From NCBI RefSeq assembly GCF_018986435.1, contig NZ_JAHMIN010000035.1, positions 1-64,000 of the forward strand: a DNA stretch of 64,000 bases, read 5' to 3'. This DNA comes from Hahella sp. HN01. GTDB taxonomy: Bacteria; Pseudomonadota; Gammaproteobacteria; Pseudomonadales; Oleiphilaceae. The translations under genes and the position numbers were made by a program. This document shows, one piece after another, positions 24,947 through 33,068 of the stretch (the first letter of the stretch is position 1; the number at the start of each line of letters is the position of its first letter). A model generated the notes under the pieces. That model saw nothing but the letters and a program-made list of their open reading frames with translations, ran no database searches and was not told the DNA's origin.

Positions 24947-27325
24947 ATGCAAAATGCGCAAACGATGGAGTTGAGCTGGTGGCGGCGGGTTAGCATTCGC
25001 GCCAAGATGCAGATAGGCGTTCTCGGTTTCGCGCTTTTGCTGTTATTGATCTGCGCTATCACTCTGACGGTGATGGCGAACCTCTATTTTCATCAGAAGA
25101 TGCGCCAGGATCTGCAAATGCTCAGCAAGGTGCTGGCGGAGAACAGCGGCGCGGCGCTGACCTTCAATGATGCGACCTCCGCCGGCAAGGTGTTGTCGGC
25201 GCTGAAAGAAAATGCCTCCGTGGAGGCGGCTGCGTTGTATCAGAATGGGGAGGCCAAGGCCTTTGCAGAATATCCGCAACATGGCGCTGCGGTTGGTCTG
25301 GCGGCGATGGCGGGTAAGGATGGCGTTTGGCTGCGACAGGAGTTTTACGTCACCTCGACGCCGGTGAAGGTGAATGAGGAAACCGTCGGATATCTGGTGC
25401 TGAAATCGAATCTGCAGGAGTGGGATAGATTCAAACAGAAGCTGTTGAGTCTATTCCTGGTGCTGATCGGCGGCATGCTGGCTCTGACGTTGCTGGTGTC
25501 CTATTGGCTAAAGTCCCATATAACGCAGCCGTTGGCGTCGCTATCGGAGTGGGCGATGCAGGTTTCCAAGCACAAGGACTTCAACGCCCGCGCCAGCAAG
25601 CGCAATGAAGACGAAATCGGGCATTTGGTGGACAGTCTCAATGTCATGTTGTCCGAGTTAGCGCGGCAGGAAACCATCGTCTCGCTGAACCGGGAGCTGG
25701 AGTGGGAGATTCAGGAGCGCAAAGTGGTGGAGAAAGACCTGATCGCCACGCGCAACCGGGCTGAGGAAGCCAACAAGGCGAAAAGCCGCTTTCTCGCCAA
25801 TATGAGCCATGAACTGCGCACGCCGCTCAACGCCATCATCGGTTACAGCGAAATGCTGCAGGAAGTCGTGGCGGAGGACGATTATGAGAGAGAGGAGATT
25901 CTCGATGATATCGGCAAGGTGCGCTCAGCCGGTAAACACCTGCTCAGTCTGATCAACGACATCCTGGATATCTCCAAGATTGAAGCCGGCAAGATGCAGA
26001 TTAGCATCGAGGCGTTCAGCATGGAGGATTTGGTGGATGAAGTGGCCGGCGCATTGCGGCTATTGGCGGATGAACGACGCAATAAGCTGGTTGTGCGCGG
26101 CGCTGGCGAAGTCGGCGTGGTGCATAGCGATCTGGTCAAAGTCCGGCAGATCCTGTTCAACCTGTTGAGCAATGCGGTCAAGTTCACCCAGGACGGCGTC
26201 GTGGAGCTGATATGCGAGCGGGAGTCCGCTGACGGTGAGGACTGGATGCTATGCAGGGTGCGCGATACGGGAATCGGCATCAGCGCCAGTGCGATCAAAG
26301 AACTGTTTCGTCCTTTCAGTCAGGCGGACCCTTCCACCACGCGACGCTACGGCGGCACTGGCCTGGGACTGGCGATCAGTCGCTCCTACGCCACGATGCT
26401 GGGTGGGGAAATCAGCGTTACCAGTAAAGAAGGCGAAGGCTCGGAGTTCTGCATACGTCTGCCCACCACTGCTGAAATCCACGGTCCGGAAGAGCGCATC
26501 GTGGGCGGGGAGACAGTCGCGTCCAAGCCGCCGTTGGCTGCGTCAGACACGCCGACGCCTGCGTCTAATGCGATGACTGGAGCCAGGCTGTTGCTGATCG
26601 ACGATGATCCCACAGTGCATGACATCCTGAAACATCAACTGAACAAGCATGGCTTCTTGGTCAGCTCGGCGCATTCTGGCGCCGAGGGGCTGACATTGGC
26701 GAAACAGGAAGAGTTTGACGTCATTGTGCTGGACATATTCATGCCAGGACAGGACGGCTGGCAGGTGCTGCAGATGCTGAAGTCCGATGCGGCGACAGCG
26801 CATATTCCTGTGGTCATGCATACCATTGAGTCCAACGCGCAGAAGGGATATGCCCTGGGGGCGTCCGATTTTCTGGTGAAACCGATCAACGGCGCGCGCC
26901 TGTTGTCCATCCTGCAGCGCTATCAGAAAAAAGATGCTGGCATGAAAGTGCTGTACGTGGACGATGACGTACACAGTCTGGAGTTAGTGCGCGCGTATAT
27001 GCATGGAACAGGATGGAACCTGATTATGGCGGAGGACGGCCGGGAAGGCTTGGAAAAACTGGATCAGAACCCGGACGTTTCTATGATTCTGCTGGATCTG
27101 ATCATGCCGGAAATGAATGGCTTCGAATTTCTTGAGCAAATCCGCCGCAATGAAAAAACCGCGGATACAGCTGTTATCGTGATTTCCGCCAGGGATTTGA
27201 CCCAGGCGGAGCGCGGCCTGTTGCGACAGCAAGCTCAGGCGGTGCTGCGCAAAGGCATGTATGACAAGAGTGCGCTGCTGAGCCGCATCAAGGAAGTGCT
27301 GGAGGAAAGGATGCCGGTAAGTTAG
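24947..27325 (+). CDS. CHASE8-type hybrid sensor histidine kinase with two receiver domains
   Basis: 792 residues. Two membrane helices (about 22-48 and 165-185) flank a periplasmic CHASE8-like domain (NSGAALTFNDATSAGKVLSALK). Then come HAMP (about 185-240), a coiled segment, HisKA with His288 (NMSHELRTPLNAIIGYSEML), and HATPase motifs DTGIGI and GGTGLGLAIS. Two C-terminal receivers follow with phospho-acceptors Asp596 and Asp717. The second receiver is followed by two stand-alone receivers, giving a branched phosphorelay with no obvious DNA-binding output. It is probably linked with the YfiR-like protein and TonB-type receptor upstream. Confidence 0.92.
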   Translation: MQNAQTMELSWWRRVSIRAKMQIGVLGFALLLLLICAITLTVMANLYFHQKMRQDLQMLSKVLAENSGAALTFNDATSAGKVLSALKENASVEAAALYQNGEAKAFAEYPQHGAAVGLAAMAGKDGVWLRQEFYVTSTPVKVNEETVGYLVLKSNLQEWDRFKQKLLSLFLVLIGGMLALTLLVSYWLKSHITQPLASLSEWAMQVSKHKDFNARASKRNEDEIGHLVDSLNVMLSELARQETIVSLNRELEWEIQERKVVEKDLIATRNRAEEANKAKSRFLANMSHELRTPLNAIIGYSEMLQEVVAEDDYEREEILDDIGKVRSAGKHLLSLINDILDISKIEAGKMQISIEAFSMEDLVDEVAGALRLLADERRNKLVVRGAGEVGVVHSDLVKVRQILFNLLSNAVKFTQDGVVELICERESADGEDWMLCRVRDTGIGISASAIKELFRPFSQADPSTTRRYGGTGLGLAISRSYATMLGGEISVTSKEGEGSEFCIRLPTTAEIHGPEERIVGGETVASKPPLAASDTPTPASNAMTGARLLLIDDDPTVHDILKHQLNKHGFLVSSAHSGAEGLTLAKQEEFDVIVLDIFMPGQDGWQVLQMLKSDAATAHIPVVMHTIESNAQKGYALGASDFLVKPINGARLLSILQRYQKKDAGMKVLYVDDDVHSLELVRAYMHGTGWNLIMAEDGREGLEKLDQNPDVSMILLDLIMPEMNGFEFLEQIRRNEKTADTAVIVISARDLTQAERGLLRQQAQAVLRKGMYDKSALLSRIKEVLEERMPVS

Positions 27326-27334
27326 GAGAGAGTC

Positions 27335-27700
27335 ATGACGTTGCTGCTGATTGTCGAAGATAACGATATGAATGCGGACATGCTCACGCGTCGACTGCGT
27401 CGGAAAGGGTACGACATCGCGCTCGCCTGCGACGGCGGCGAGGCAGTGACCATGGCGCAGGAATGTCGCCCTGCGTTAATCCTCATGGATCTGAGCTTGC
27501 CTGTTATCGATGGCTATGAGGCGACTCGAAGGATAAAGGAAGGCGGAGGGTGCGATGCCCCGATCATCGCGCTGACAGCCCACGCCCTAGCGGAAGATCG
27601 CGATAAAGCACTGGCGGCGGGATGCGATGATTACGAAACCAAGCCGGTGAATTTCCCCCGTCTGCTGGAAAAGATAGAGCGCTTTTTGGCGACAGGTTAA
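27335..27700 (+). CDS. Single-domain response regulator
   Basis: 121 residues, one receiver domain only. The acidic pocket is Glu8-Asp9, phospho-acceptor Asp52 (ALILMDLSLPVIDG), Thr in IIALTAHAL and Lys in YETKPVNF. It begins 9 nt after the hybrid kinase behind an AGGAG site, so it is a direct partner, similar to DivK-type relay proteins. It has no output domain. Confidence 0.92.
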   Translation: MTLLLIVEDNDMNADMLTRRLRRKGYDIALACDGGEAVTMAQECRPALILMDLSLPVIDGYEATRRIKEGGGCDAPIIALTAHALAEDRDKALAAGCDDYETKPVNFPRLLEKIERFLATG

Positions 27701-27768
27701 AAGACGCTTCAGCGAAGGTTAGACAAACAGGACGCGCTGGGTGGGCGGAAACGGTTGTGGAGATGGCG

Positions 27769-28179
27769 ATGCCGCAAACGACAGATGTGCTGATAGTTGA
27801 AGATGACCCGGCCTCCAGACGTTTGCTGCTGGATGTCCTCGAAAATGCAGGCTACCGCTGTCAGGCTACAGATAACGGCGAAGAGGGCGTGCGGCTGGCG
27901 TCCGAGTTGTCGCCTCGGGCGATCCTCATGGACATCAAACTCCCAGGCGTCAGCGGTATCGTCGCCGCCGGCCGTATCAGAGAAGCTGAATCGCAACAAC
28001 GGAATCAAGCAGATAGACGGGCCATGTTGATCATCGGCATGTCCGCTCACGCCATGAAAAACGATCTGGAAACCATCGAACAAGCGGGATTCGATTACTT
28101 CATCACCAAACCCTTTAGTTATCGCGTGCTATTGCAGTACCTACAGGAAAACTTCGCCATCCACCCAACGGATCGTTGA
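27769..28179 (+). CDS. Second single-domain response regulator of the signalling unit
   Basis: About 136 residues. I chose the ATG at 27769 because a GGAG lies 6 nt upstream; GTG at 27757 and ATG at 27763 are alternatives. It is a single receiver with Glu-Asp-Asp pocket (LIVEDDPASRRLLLDVL), phospho-acceptor Asp55 (AILMDIKLPGVSG), MSAHAMKND and Lys in FITKPFSY. It lies 68 nt after the previous receiver. Having two receivers in series after a hybrid kinase suggests competition or a sink for phosphate. Confidence 0.88.
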   Translation: MPQTTDVLIVEDDPASRRLLLDVLENAGYRCQATDNGEEGVRLASELSPRAILMDIKLPGVSGIVAAGRIREAESQQRNQADRRAMLIIGMSAHAMKNDLETIEQAGFDYFITKPFSYRVLLQYLQENFAIHPTDR

Positions 28180-28335
28180 ACGCGCATTGCTCTGAACAGG
28201 CGCTCCGTGAGAGCGTATTACCAATTGTTCATGGAAAATGCCCAGGCCGGGCAATATTGTAGGAGTAAGTTGCAACTTCCGCTGGAGGCAGCGCTGGTTG
28301 CGTTCCTCTAACGGGCGCGTCATGGGGAGCGCTTT

Positions 28336-28908
28336 ATGTTTCACAAGCGAATGCTTGGCGGTATATCCGCCATTCTGGTTACGTTGACCTTAACCACCAA
28401 CCTGTCCGGCTGCGCCACGAAAGCGGCGCGATATGACTATCAGCCCGGCAGAGACTTTTCCTCTCTAAAAACCTATGCCCTGACGCCGCCCAGTGTCAAC
28501 GGCGGCGCGACCACGCTGAGCGACGCTCGGGTTGAAAACGCCATACGCCTGTTCATGCAGAACAAAGGCTTTCAAATGGTCGACAAGGCCAAAGCGGATG
28601 TCTGGAGCACCTGGCGGATCAAAGAGGAAAAGGAAATCCGCCGCGATGGAATCAGTTATGGTTTTGGCTATGGCATCGCGAGCGGCCGCACCGGCGTCGG
28701 CATCAGTCTGGGAACCCGGCCGCCGGCGGAAGAGGTGATGCGAGGCAAATTGGTGCTGGAGATGATCGATCCGCAGAACGCCAATGTTATCTGGAGCGCG
28801 GAGGCCGCTCGTCCTCTGAGCGAGAACGATACTCCGGCGGCGAAGGAAGCGGAAATCCGCAAGCTGGTGGGAGAAATGCTACAGAATTTTCCACCGAAAG
28901 ACGCCTGA
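28336..28908 (+). CDS. DUF4136 lipoprotein, first of a pair
   Basis: 190 residues with a lipoprotein signal peptide; lipobox LSGC, Cys at 26. The mature part starts YDYQPGRDFSSLKTYAL, the DUF4136 signature, and later has a Gly-rich YGFGYGIASGRTGVGISLG. It ends with the VLEMIDPQNANVIWSAEA block typical of the family. A GGGAG site sits 7 nt before the ATG. It is probably anchored in the outer membrane; function is unknown for the family. Confidence 0.85.
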   Translation: MFHKRMLGGISAILVTLTLTTNLSGCATKAARYDYQPGRDFSSLKTYALTPPSVNGGATTLSDARVENAIRLFMQNKGFQMVDKAKADVWSTWRIKEEKEIRRDGISYGFGYGIASGRTGVGISLGTRPPAEEVMRGKLVLEMIDPQNANVIWSAEAARPLSENDTPAAKEAEIRKLVGEMLQNFPPKDA

Positions 28909-28973
28909 TGGCATGAGTGATAGATTAGGCGTCAGGCTGACGCTGGTTGTGGAATGTAGGTGAGGAGACCTCA

Positions 28974-29525
28974 ATGAACCTGTGCGGACAACTGAATTGG
29001 CTAAGTCGTGTGGCGACGCTGTGCGCGCTACTGCTGTTGGGCGGCTGCGCCGGTTATCAAGTGCGTGGCGATTATGCCGAGGAGTTCGACTTCTCCAGCA
29101 TTCATACCTACCGCTGGGCGACGCAGAATCGCGACGCTCAGGGCGTGGTGGGCTTGCGCGAACAGCGCATGCGTCAGACTGTCGAGCGGGCGCTGCAAGG
29201 CGAAGGTCTGTCTCCTGCTGAGTCGGCGGACGTGCTGGTGCGTGTCCTGTATCGCATTGATGACCGGCGGGAATTCCGTCAGGAGCCTGGGTTTGGGTTC
29301 TGGCGGCCTTTCTTTTCGCATGATCGTGATGTGGTGGAGCATGACTACCAAATGGGCGTGCTCACAGTGGAGATGATCGAGCCCAGTACGAATCGCGTCG
29401 TATGGCAGGGTTCTTCATCCAGGCGTATGAGTTACGACCAGACCCCTGAAGAAAAGATCAAAAACCTGGAAGAAGAGGTGCGCGCCATCTTCGAGCGCTA
29501 TCCGCCGCAGCCGGCGGCGCAATAG
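28974..29525 (+). CDS. DUF4136 lipoprotein, second of a pair
   Basis: 183 residues from the ATG at 28974, preceded by GAGGAG. Lipobox LLGGC; the mature start VRGDYAEEFDFSSIHTYRWA and the late VEMIEPSTNRVVWQGSSSRR repeat the pattern of the upstream gene. This suggests an old tandem duplication, but the central parts differ strongly (this copy has PGFGFWRPFFSHDRD). It lies 65 nt downstream of its partner and is followed by a terminator. Confidence 0.85.
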   Translation: MNLCGQLNWLSRVATLCALLLLGGCAGYQVRGDYAEEFDFSSIHTYRWATQNRDAQGVVGLREQRMRQTVERALQGEGLSPAESADVLVRVLYRIDDRREFRQEPGFGFWRPFFSHDRDVVEHDYQMGVLTVEMIEPSTNRVVWQGSSSRRMSYDQTPEEKIKNLEEEVRAIFERYPPQPAAQ

Positions 29526-29550
29526 TCTTTCCGGCTTCCTCGTCCTGTCA

Positions 29551-29574
29551 AAGCATCCAGCAGGGATGCTTTTA
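29551..29574 (+). terminator. Intrinsic terminator after the DUF4136 pair
   Basis: An 8-bp stem AAGCATCC/GGATGCTT with the loop AGCAG is followed by TTTA. It lies 26 nt after the stop codon of the second DUF4136 gene. Confidence 0.8.
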
Positions 29575-29621
29575 TCTGATCCCGAGACCGGGAGAATTTC
29601 TTTTTCGTGTGTTGTCAGGAA

Positions 29622-29648
29622 GAGTCACCCATACAGGTGATTCTTTTT
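29622..29648 (+). terminator. Second hairpin with T-tract upstream of the lipase gene
   Basis: The stem GAGTCACC/GGTGATTC (all pairs possible with one G-U) is followed by TTTTTC. It could be a back-up terminator or a regulatory hairpin in the lipase leader, since it lies about 80 nt before the lipase start. Confidence 0.5.
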
Positions 29649-29725
29649 CGTTTGTCGCTTTATTAACCTGAAAACGCTGTTGAGAAGTACAAAAATAAAC
29701 ATTAACGAAAGCAGAAGGTAGCGTA

Positions 29726-30706
29726 ATGGAAAAAATAACGCACGCTGTATGTTTGGTCGTGGCAGCTTCACTCTCCTCCCTCTCACACGCTGATGGATGC
29801 AGCGCCTGGGCGGGTTCTTCAGATGGTTATACCGATACTCAACATCCCTTTCTGATGGTGCATGGCATTACCGGTTTCGATACCGTCGGCGGATTGTTGG
29901 GATACTTTCACACCGTGCCCATGAATCTGTGTCGTAGCGGCGCCGATGTGGTGATCGCCAGCGTATCGCCGTTCAATGATAGCGAACAGCGCGGTCTGTC
30001 ATTGGCGGACGATATCAATAGCGGCGTCTATGGTGATGCGGTGAAGTACAACGTGTTCGCCCACAGTCAGGGTTCGCCCACCACACGCGCCGCCATCACG
30101 TTTGACGCGCACGCCAATGGGGAAGGGCAAGGGCATATCGCCTCGCTGACTTCCGTGGATGGCGTCAACAATGGCTCCCGGGTGGCGGATATGATTCGCG
30201 GCGTTATTCCTGCGGACAGTTCCATTGAAGGCGGCGTCGCGGCGGTTGCGAACGCCTTCGGCGCTCTGATCGCCTGGATTGCGGGGGACGAGCATCAGCA
30301 AGACTCCATTGCGGCGCTGGATTCACTGACCTCAGTCGGCACTGCGGATCTCAACAGTCGGCACCCCTATGGGACCGCGTCTGGGGAGTGTGTGGAGGAT
30401 CGCGATACCGTTGTGACTTATCGCGGCAATGAGATCCGTCTGTATTCCTGGGCGGGAAGAAGCGTGATGACCAACATTCTGGATCTGCTTGATCCGTTTC
30501 TCTTCACCACCTCATTGGCGTTCGGCGGGCAGCCTAACGACGGTATGGTCTCCGTCTGTTCGCAAAAATTGGGCGAATACCTGGGTGACTACGACGCCAA
30601 TCATATCGACGTGATTAATCACGTGATGGGCGTAGGTTCCATCTGGCATAACCCGGTGTCCCTGTACCGCGTACAGGCCAACCGCCTGAAAAATATCGGA
30701 CTCTAA
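29726..30706 (+). CDS. lip: Secreted triacylglycerol lipase (family I, foldase-dependent)
   Basis: 326 residues with a signal peptide ending about SLSHA. It shows HPFLMVHGITGFD (oxyanion region), nucleophile Ser114 in NVFAHSQGSP, the late catalytic Asp in PNDGMVSVCSQKLG and the catalytic His in ANHIDVINHVMG. The end YRVQANRLKNIGL is typical of Burkholderia/Pseudomonas lipases. The usual first Gly of G-x-S-x-G is Ala here. The next gene is its dedicated foldase. It should hydrolyse triglycerides outside the cell after folding in the periplasm and type II export (export route is family knowledge). Confidence 0.93.
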   Translation: MEKITHAVCLVVAASLSSLSHADGCSAWAGSSDGYTDTQHPFLMVHGITGFDTVGGLLGYFHTVPMNLCRSGADVVIASVSPFNDSEQRGLSLADDINSGVYGDAVKYNVFAHSQGSPTTRAAITFDAHANGEGQGHIASLTSVDGVNNGSRVADMIRGVIPADSSIEGGVAAVANAFGALIAWIAGDEHQQDSIAALDSLTSVGTADLNSRHPYGTASGECVEDRDTVVTYRGNEIRLYSWAGRSVMTNILDLLDPFLFTTSLAFGGQPNDGMVSVCSQKLGEYLGDYDANHIDVINHVMGVGSIWHNPVSLYRVQANRLKNIGL

Positions 30707-30720
30707 CCAGTAGTTTGAGC

Positions 30721-30757
30721 AGTGCGCCCTCACTATGACATGCGGTGAGTGCGCGCT
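30721..30757 (+). terminator. Imperfect hairpin between lipase and foldase genes
   Basis: AGTGCGCCCTCAC and GTGAGTGCGCGCT can pair over 13 positions with two mismatched or wobble sites around an 11-nt loop. No T-tract follows, so it may slow transcription or protect the lipase mRNA rather than stop it. Less foldase than lipase is commonly needed. Confidence 0.4.
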
Positions 30758-30835
30758 GCGATTTGTCCCCCCGAATTAATCGCAACAGTACGTTATAAAA
30801 ATCAGGACGTTATAAAAATAAAAAGGAACCTCGCC

Positions 30836-31897
30836 ATGAAAAATCTCTCCCTCGCCTTGTGCGTTGCGGCCCTCGCTGCCGCGGTATTGTTGCTCTTGCA
30901 ACCTGACGTCACCGAATCTCCCGTCGCGGCGGAAGCCAATCCCGGGGGCTCTCAGCCAATGGGAGCTTATGCAGTTAATGAGGCGCAGCCGCCCAGGTTT
31001 TCTCAATCCGATGCGCCAATGACGACGTCGGCATGGAATGGCGCCAACTTCGCCCGCGCCTTGGCTGGGACGGATATCGACGGTGATCTGCGAGTGGATG
31101 AGAATGGTCTTTTGATCATGGACATTCAGGTGAAAGACTTTTTTGATTACTTCTTCCTCGCCGTCGGCGAACGTACGCCGGAAGAAGTGGTCGCGGAGAT
31201 TCGGCGACGTATTTATGAGCGGTTGCCGGGTCCGGCTGCAGAACAGGCGATGGGCTTGCTGAACGACTACATTTCCTATCAGGAGCGAATAGGCGAATTG
31301 ATGGCGGCTCCGTTGGCGCCTGCGGAGAGTCAGAACTATGAATACTATGCATCGGTAATGGCGAATACCTTCGAGCAGCTGAAGTCACTGCGTCGGCAAA
31401 TATTCGCCCCCGATGTGGTCGACGCCTTTTTTGGCCTGGATGAAGCCTATTCCGGTTATGCGCTGGAGGTTATGCAAGTGAAGGCGGATGCGCAGTTGAG
31501 CGACAGAGAGAAGGTCAGCCAAGTGGAGGTCTTGCAACAAAAACTGCCGGCGCAGATGCGTGACGCCCATCGTCAGGCCACGCAGCGGGAGAGTCTGACG
31601 CGGGAGGCGCGACGCATGTACCGGGAAGGATATGACGCCGACAGTGTGCGACAGGCTCTGCGAGGGCAGTTTAGCGATGAAAAGGCGGAAAAGATCATTG
31701 CTTATTATCAGAGGCAAGATGAGTGGCGCGCCCGCCTGGATGATTATCAACGCCGCAAGCAGGATATCCAGGCGGCTGCGCGCACCGATGCGGAAACCGT
31801 CGCCGGACTTACACAGTTGCGCAACAGCCTGTTTACCTCAGAGGAATTGAAGCTGGTGGAGAGTTACGACGCAATCGACAGGAAAGCCGCACAATAG
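30836..31897 (+). CDS. lif: Lipase-specific foldase (steric chaperone)
   Basis: 353 residues from the ATG at 30836, preceded by AAGGA; an upstream in-frame start at 30749 has no leader. An N-terminal membrane anchor (LALCVAALAAAVLLLL) is followed by an Ala/Pro-rich linker and a folding domain with DFFDYFFLAVGE, the hallmark Rx1x2FDY(F/C)LSAxGE motif (Lif motif). The remaining protein is mostly charged helices that wrap the lipase. It works in the periplasm on the lipase encoded 130 nt upstream. Confidence 0.92.
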   Translation: MKNLSLALCVAALAAAVLLLLQPDVTESPVAAEANPGGSQPMGAYAVNEAQPPRFSQSDAPMTTSAWNGANFARALAGTDIDGDLRVDENGLLIMDIQVKDFFDYFFLAVGERTPEEVVAEIRRRIYERLPGPAAEQAMGLLNDYISYQERIGELMAAPLAPAESQNYEYYASVMANTFEQLKSLRRQIFAPDVVDAFFGLDEAYSGYALEVMQVKADAQLSDREKVSQVEVLQQKLPAQMRDAHRQATQRESLTREARRMYREGYDADSVRQALRGQFSDEKAEKIIAYYQRQDEWRARLDDYQRRKQDIQAAARTDAETVAGLTQLRNSLFTSEELKLVESYDAIDRKAAQ

Positions 31898-31941
31898 GAT
31901 AAACCCTGAGCGACGCTGATGGCTTGAAGGTGGCGGCGTTG

Positions 31942-32328
31942 TTAAAGCGCCGCCACTGCTTCGATCTCAATATCCACCTCGGGAGAGAAAAAGCCGCTGA
32001 CTTCCACCAGCGTACTGGCGGGGTAGGCGCCCTGATAATGCCTGTTGAGGCCTTCCCTCACCAGCGCCAGATGTTCGGTGGACTTGATGTAGACCGTGAC
32101 CTTTAGAATCCTGTCCAAACCAACGCCCTCTGCCTCAGTGATGCGCCTGATTTGAGCGAAAATAGCGTCGATCTGCTGATCCATCGGTTTGCTGACGCCA
32201 CTGTCGTCATATGCTGTCAGCCCACTGATGAACAGCAGGCCGTTGAATGCGGTAGCGTGACAGTAAGGCCCAACGGGCTGCCCCAGCGCTGAATAATTTT
32301 GACGCCGGATTGGTTGTTTGTTTTCCAT
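31942..32328 (-). CDS. RidA/YjgF-family protein lacking the catalytic arginine
   Basis: 128 residues with Rid-family wording (YCHATAFNGLLFISGLTAYD, KVTVYIKSTEHLALV, VDIEIEAVAAL). In RidA enzymes the motif P-A-R-x-x-V-E-V carries the arginine that binds imine acids; here it is YPASTLVEV, with Ser in its place. Enamine/imine deamination is therefore unlikely in the usual form, and it belongs with Rid groups of unknown activity. It is the last gene of a three-gene minus-strand operon with gaps of about 42 nt. Confidence 0.85.
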   Translation of the reverse strand: MENKQPIRRQNYSALGQPVGPYCHATAFNGLLFISGLTAYDDSGVSKPMDQQIDAIFAQIRRITEAEGVGLDRILKVTVYIKSTEHLALVREGLNRHYQGAYPASTLVEVSGFFSPEVDIEIEAVAAL

Positions 32329-32370
32329 GTATCGACTCCCACTGTTTGCTTTCTTTAGTAGTTAAGAGTC

Positions 32371-32610
32371 CTATCTGCGGCTTAATGTAGCGCTCGCCGC
32401 CATCAGCTTCTCGGTGACTTTATTGACCGTCGGCCCCAGTGCGAAGGCGATGGTGAAAGCGGTCGGCCACGCCAACAGAAAGGCGCGCATCCAGTGCGCG
32501 GTGAAATCTCCCTGTAAACCCAGGTTGAGAAAAGTCACCCATGCGCTCATCAGAAAACTGAGAGCTAAAGACATGGTCAGGCTGTAGAAAAAACGAAATT
32601 TTACTGACAT
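32371..32610 (-). CDS. DUF2798 small membrane protein
   Basis: 79 residues with two membrane helices (SLTMSLALSFLMSAWVTFLN and LLAWPTAFTIAFALGP) joined by a short loop with DFTAHWMRAFLLAWP, the DUF2798 pattern. Function is unknown for the family. It is the middle gene of the operon between the monooxygenase-like and RidA-like genes. Confidence 0.82.
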   Translation of the reverse strand: MSVKFRFFYSLTMSLALSFLMSAWVTFLNLGLQGDFTAHWMRAFLLAWPTAFTIAFALGPTVNKVTEKLMAASATLSRR

Positions 32611-32653
32611 AAATTTCTCCTACTGATTACGAACGGAACTCAAGGTTTGCGGG

Positions 32654-32950
32654 TCAACCTGCGTTTTGATTGACTGGCGAATGCACGACTATTTTCTCGA
32701 CTTGCGTCAGATTGAGAGCCATATAGCGCCGGGTGTGTTCATAGGTGAAGTGCTGGTCCAGCGCCTTTGGGCTTATCCATGACTCCCAAAGGATAAAGTG
32801 AGTGGGGGCGGCGGCGTCCTGGAAAATCTGGAAGGTCAGACAACCTAATTCTTTCTGCGTGTCCGCCTCCAGTTGCGCCAGTTCCCGACGGATTAAATCC
32901 GGGTCGCTTCCTTCTGTGGCGCGTATGTGGGCGGTTAGATGGTGGGGCAT
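32654..32950 (-). CDS. Antibiotic-biosynthesis-monooxygenase-like (ABM) protein
   Basis: 98 residues forming a single ferredoxin-like ABM domain: HHLTAHIRATEGSDPDLIRREL, ELGCLTFQIFQDAAAP and FILWESWISPKALDQHF. Such small dimeric proteins act as cofactor-free oxygenases on quinols or as scavengers of reactive compounds. As first gene of an operon opposite a LysR gene, it may respond to a quinone or other electrophile; this is inference. Confidence 0.8.
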   Translation of the reverse strand: MPHHLTAHIRATEGSDPDLIRRELAQLEADTQKELGCLTFQIFQDAAAPTHFILWESWISPKALDQHFTYEHTRRYMALNLTQVEKIVVHSPVNQNAG

Positions 32951-33014
32951 GTTTGACCTCTTAATCCTTGTGAAGGGTTGACGTTATTAACTAAGGCCGA
33001 CATGCTAGTGACAT

Positions 33015-33064
33015 TCATAAATAGAATATACGCGTATAAACTAAATCTTAAATTCCAAATTTGA
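33015..33064. promoter_or_regulatory. Divergent promoter/operator between LysR and the ABM operon
   Basis: The 118-nt gap contains the perfect palindrome TATACGCGTATA (33027-33038) and, just before the LysR start, CAAATTTG within TTCCAAATTTGAA. Paired AT-rich dyads in a divergent LysR region are typical binding sites that couple autorepression to control of the opposite operon. Confidence 0.5.
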
Positions 33065-33068
33065 AATC

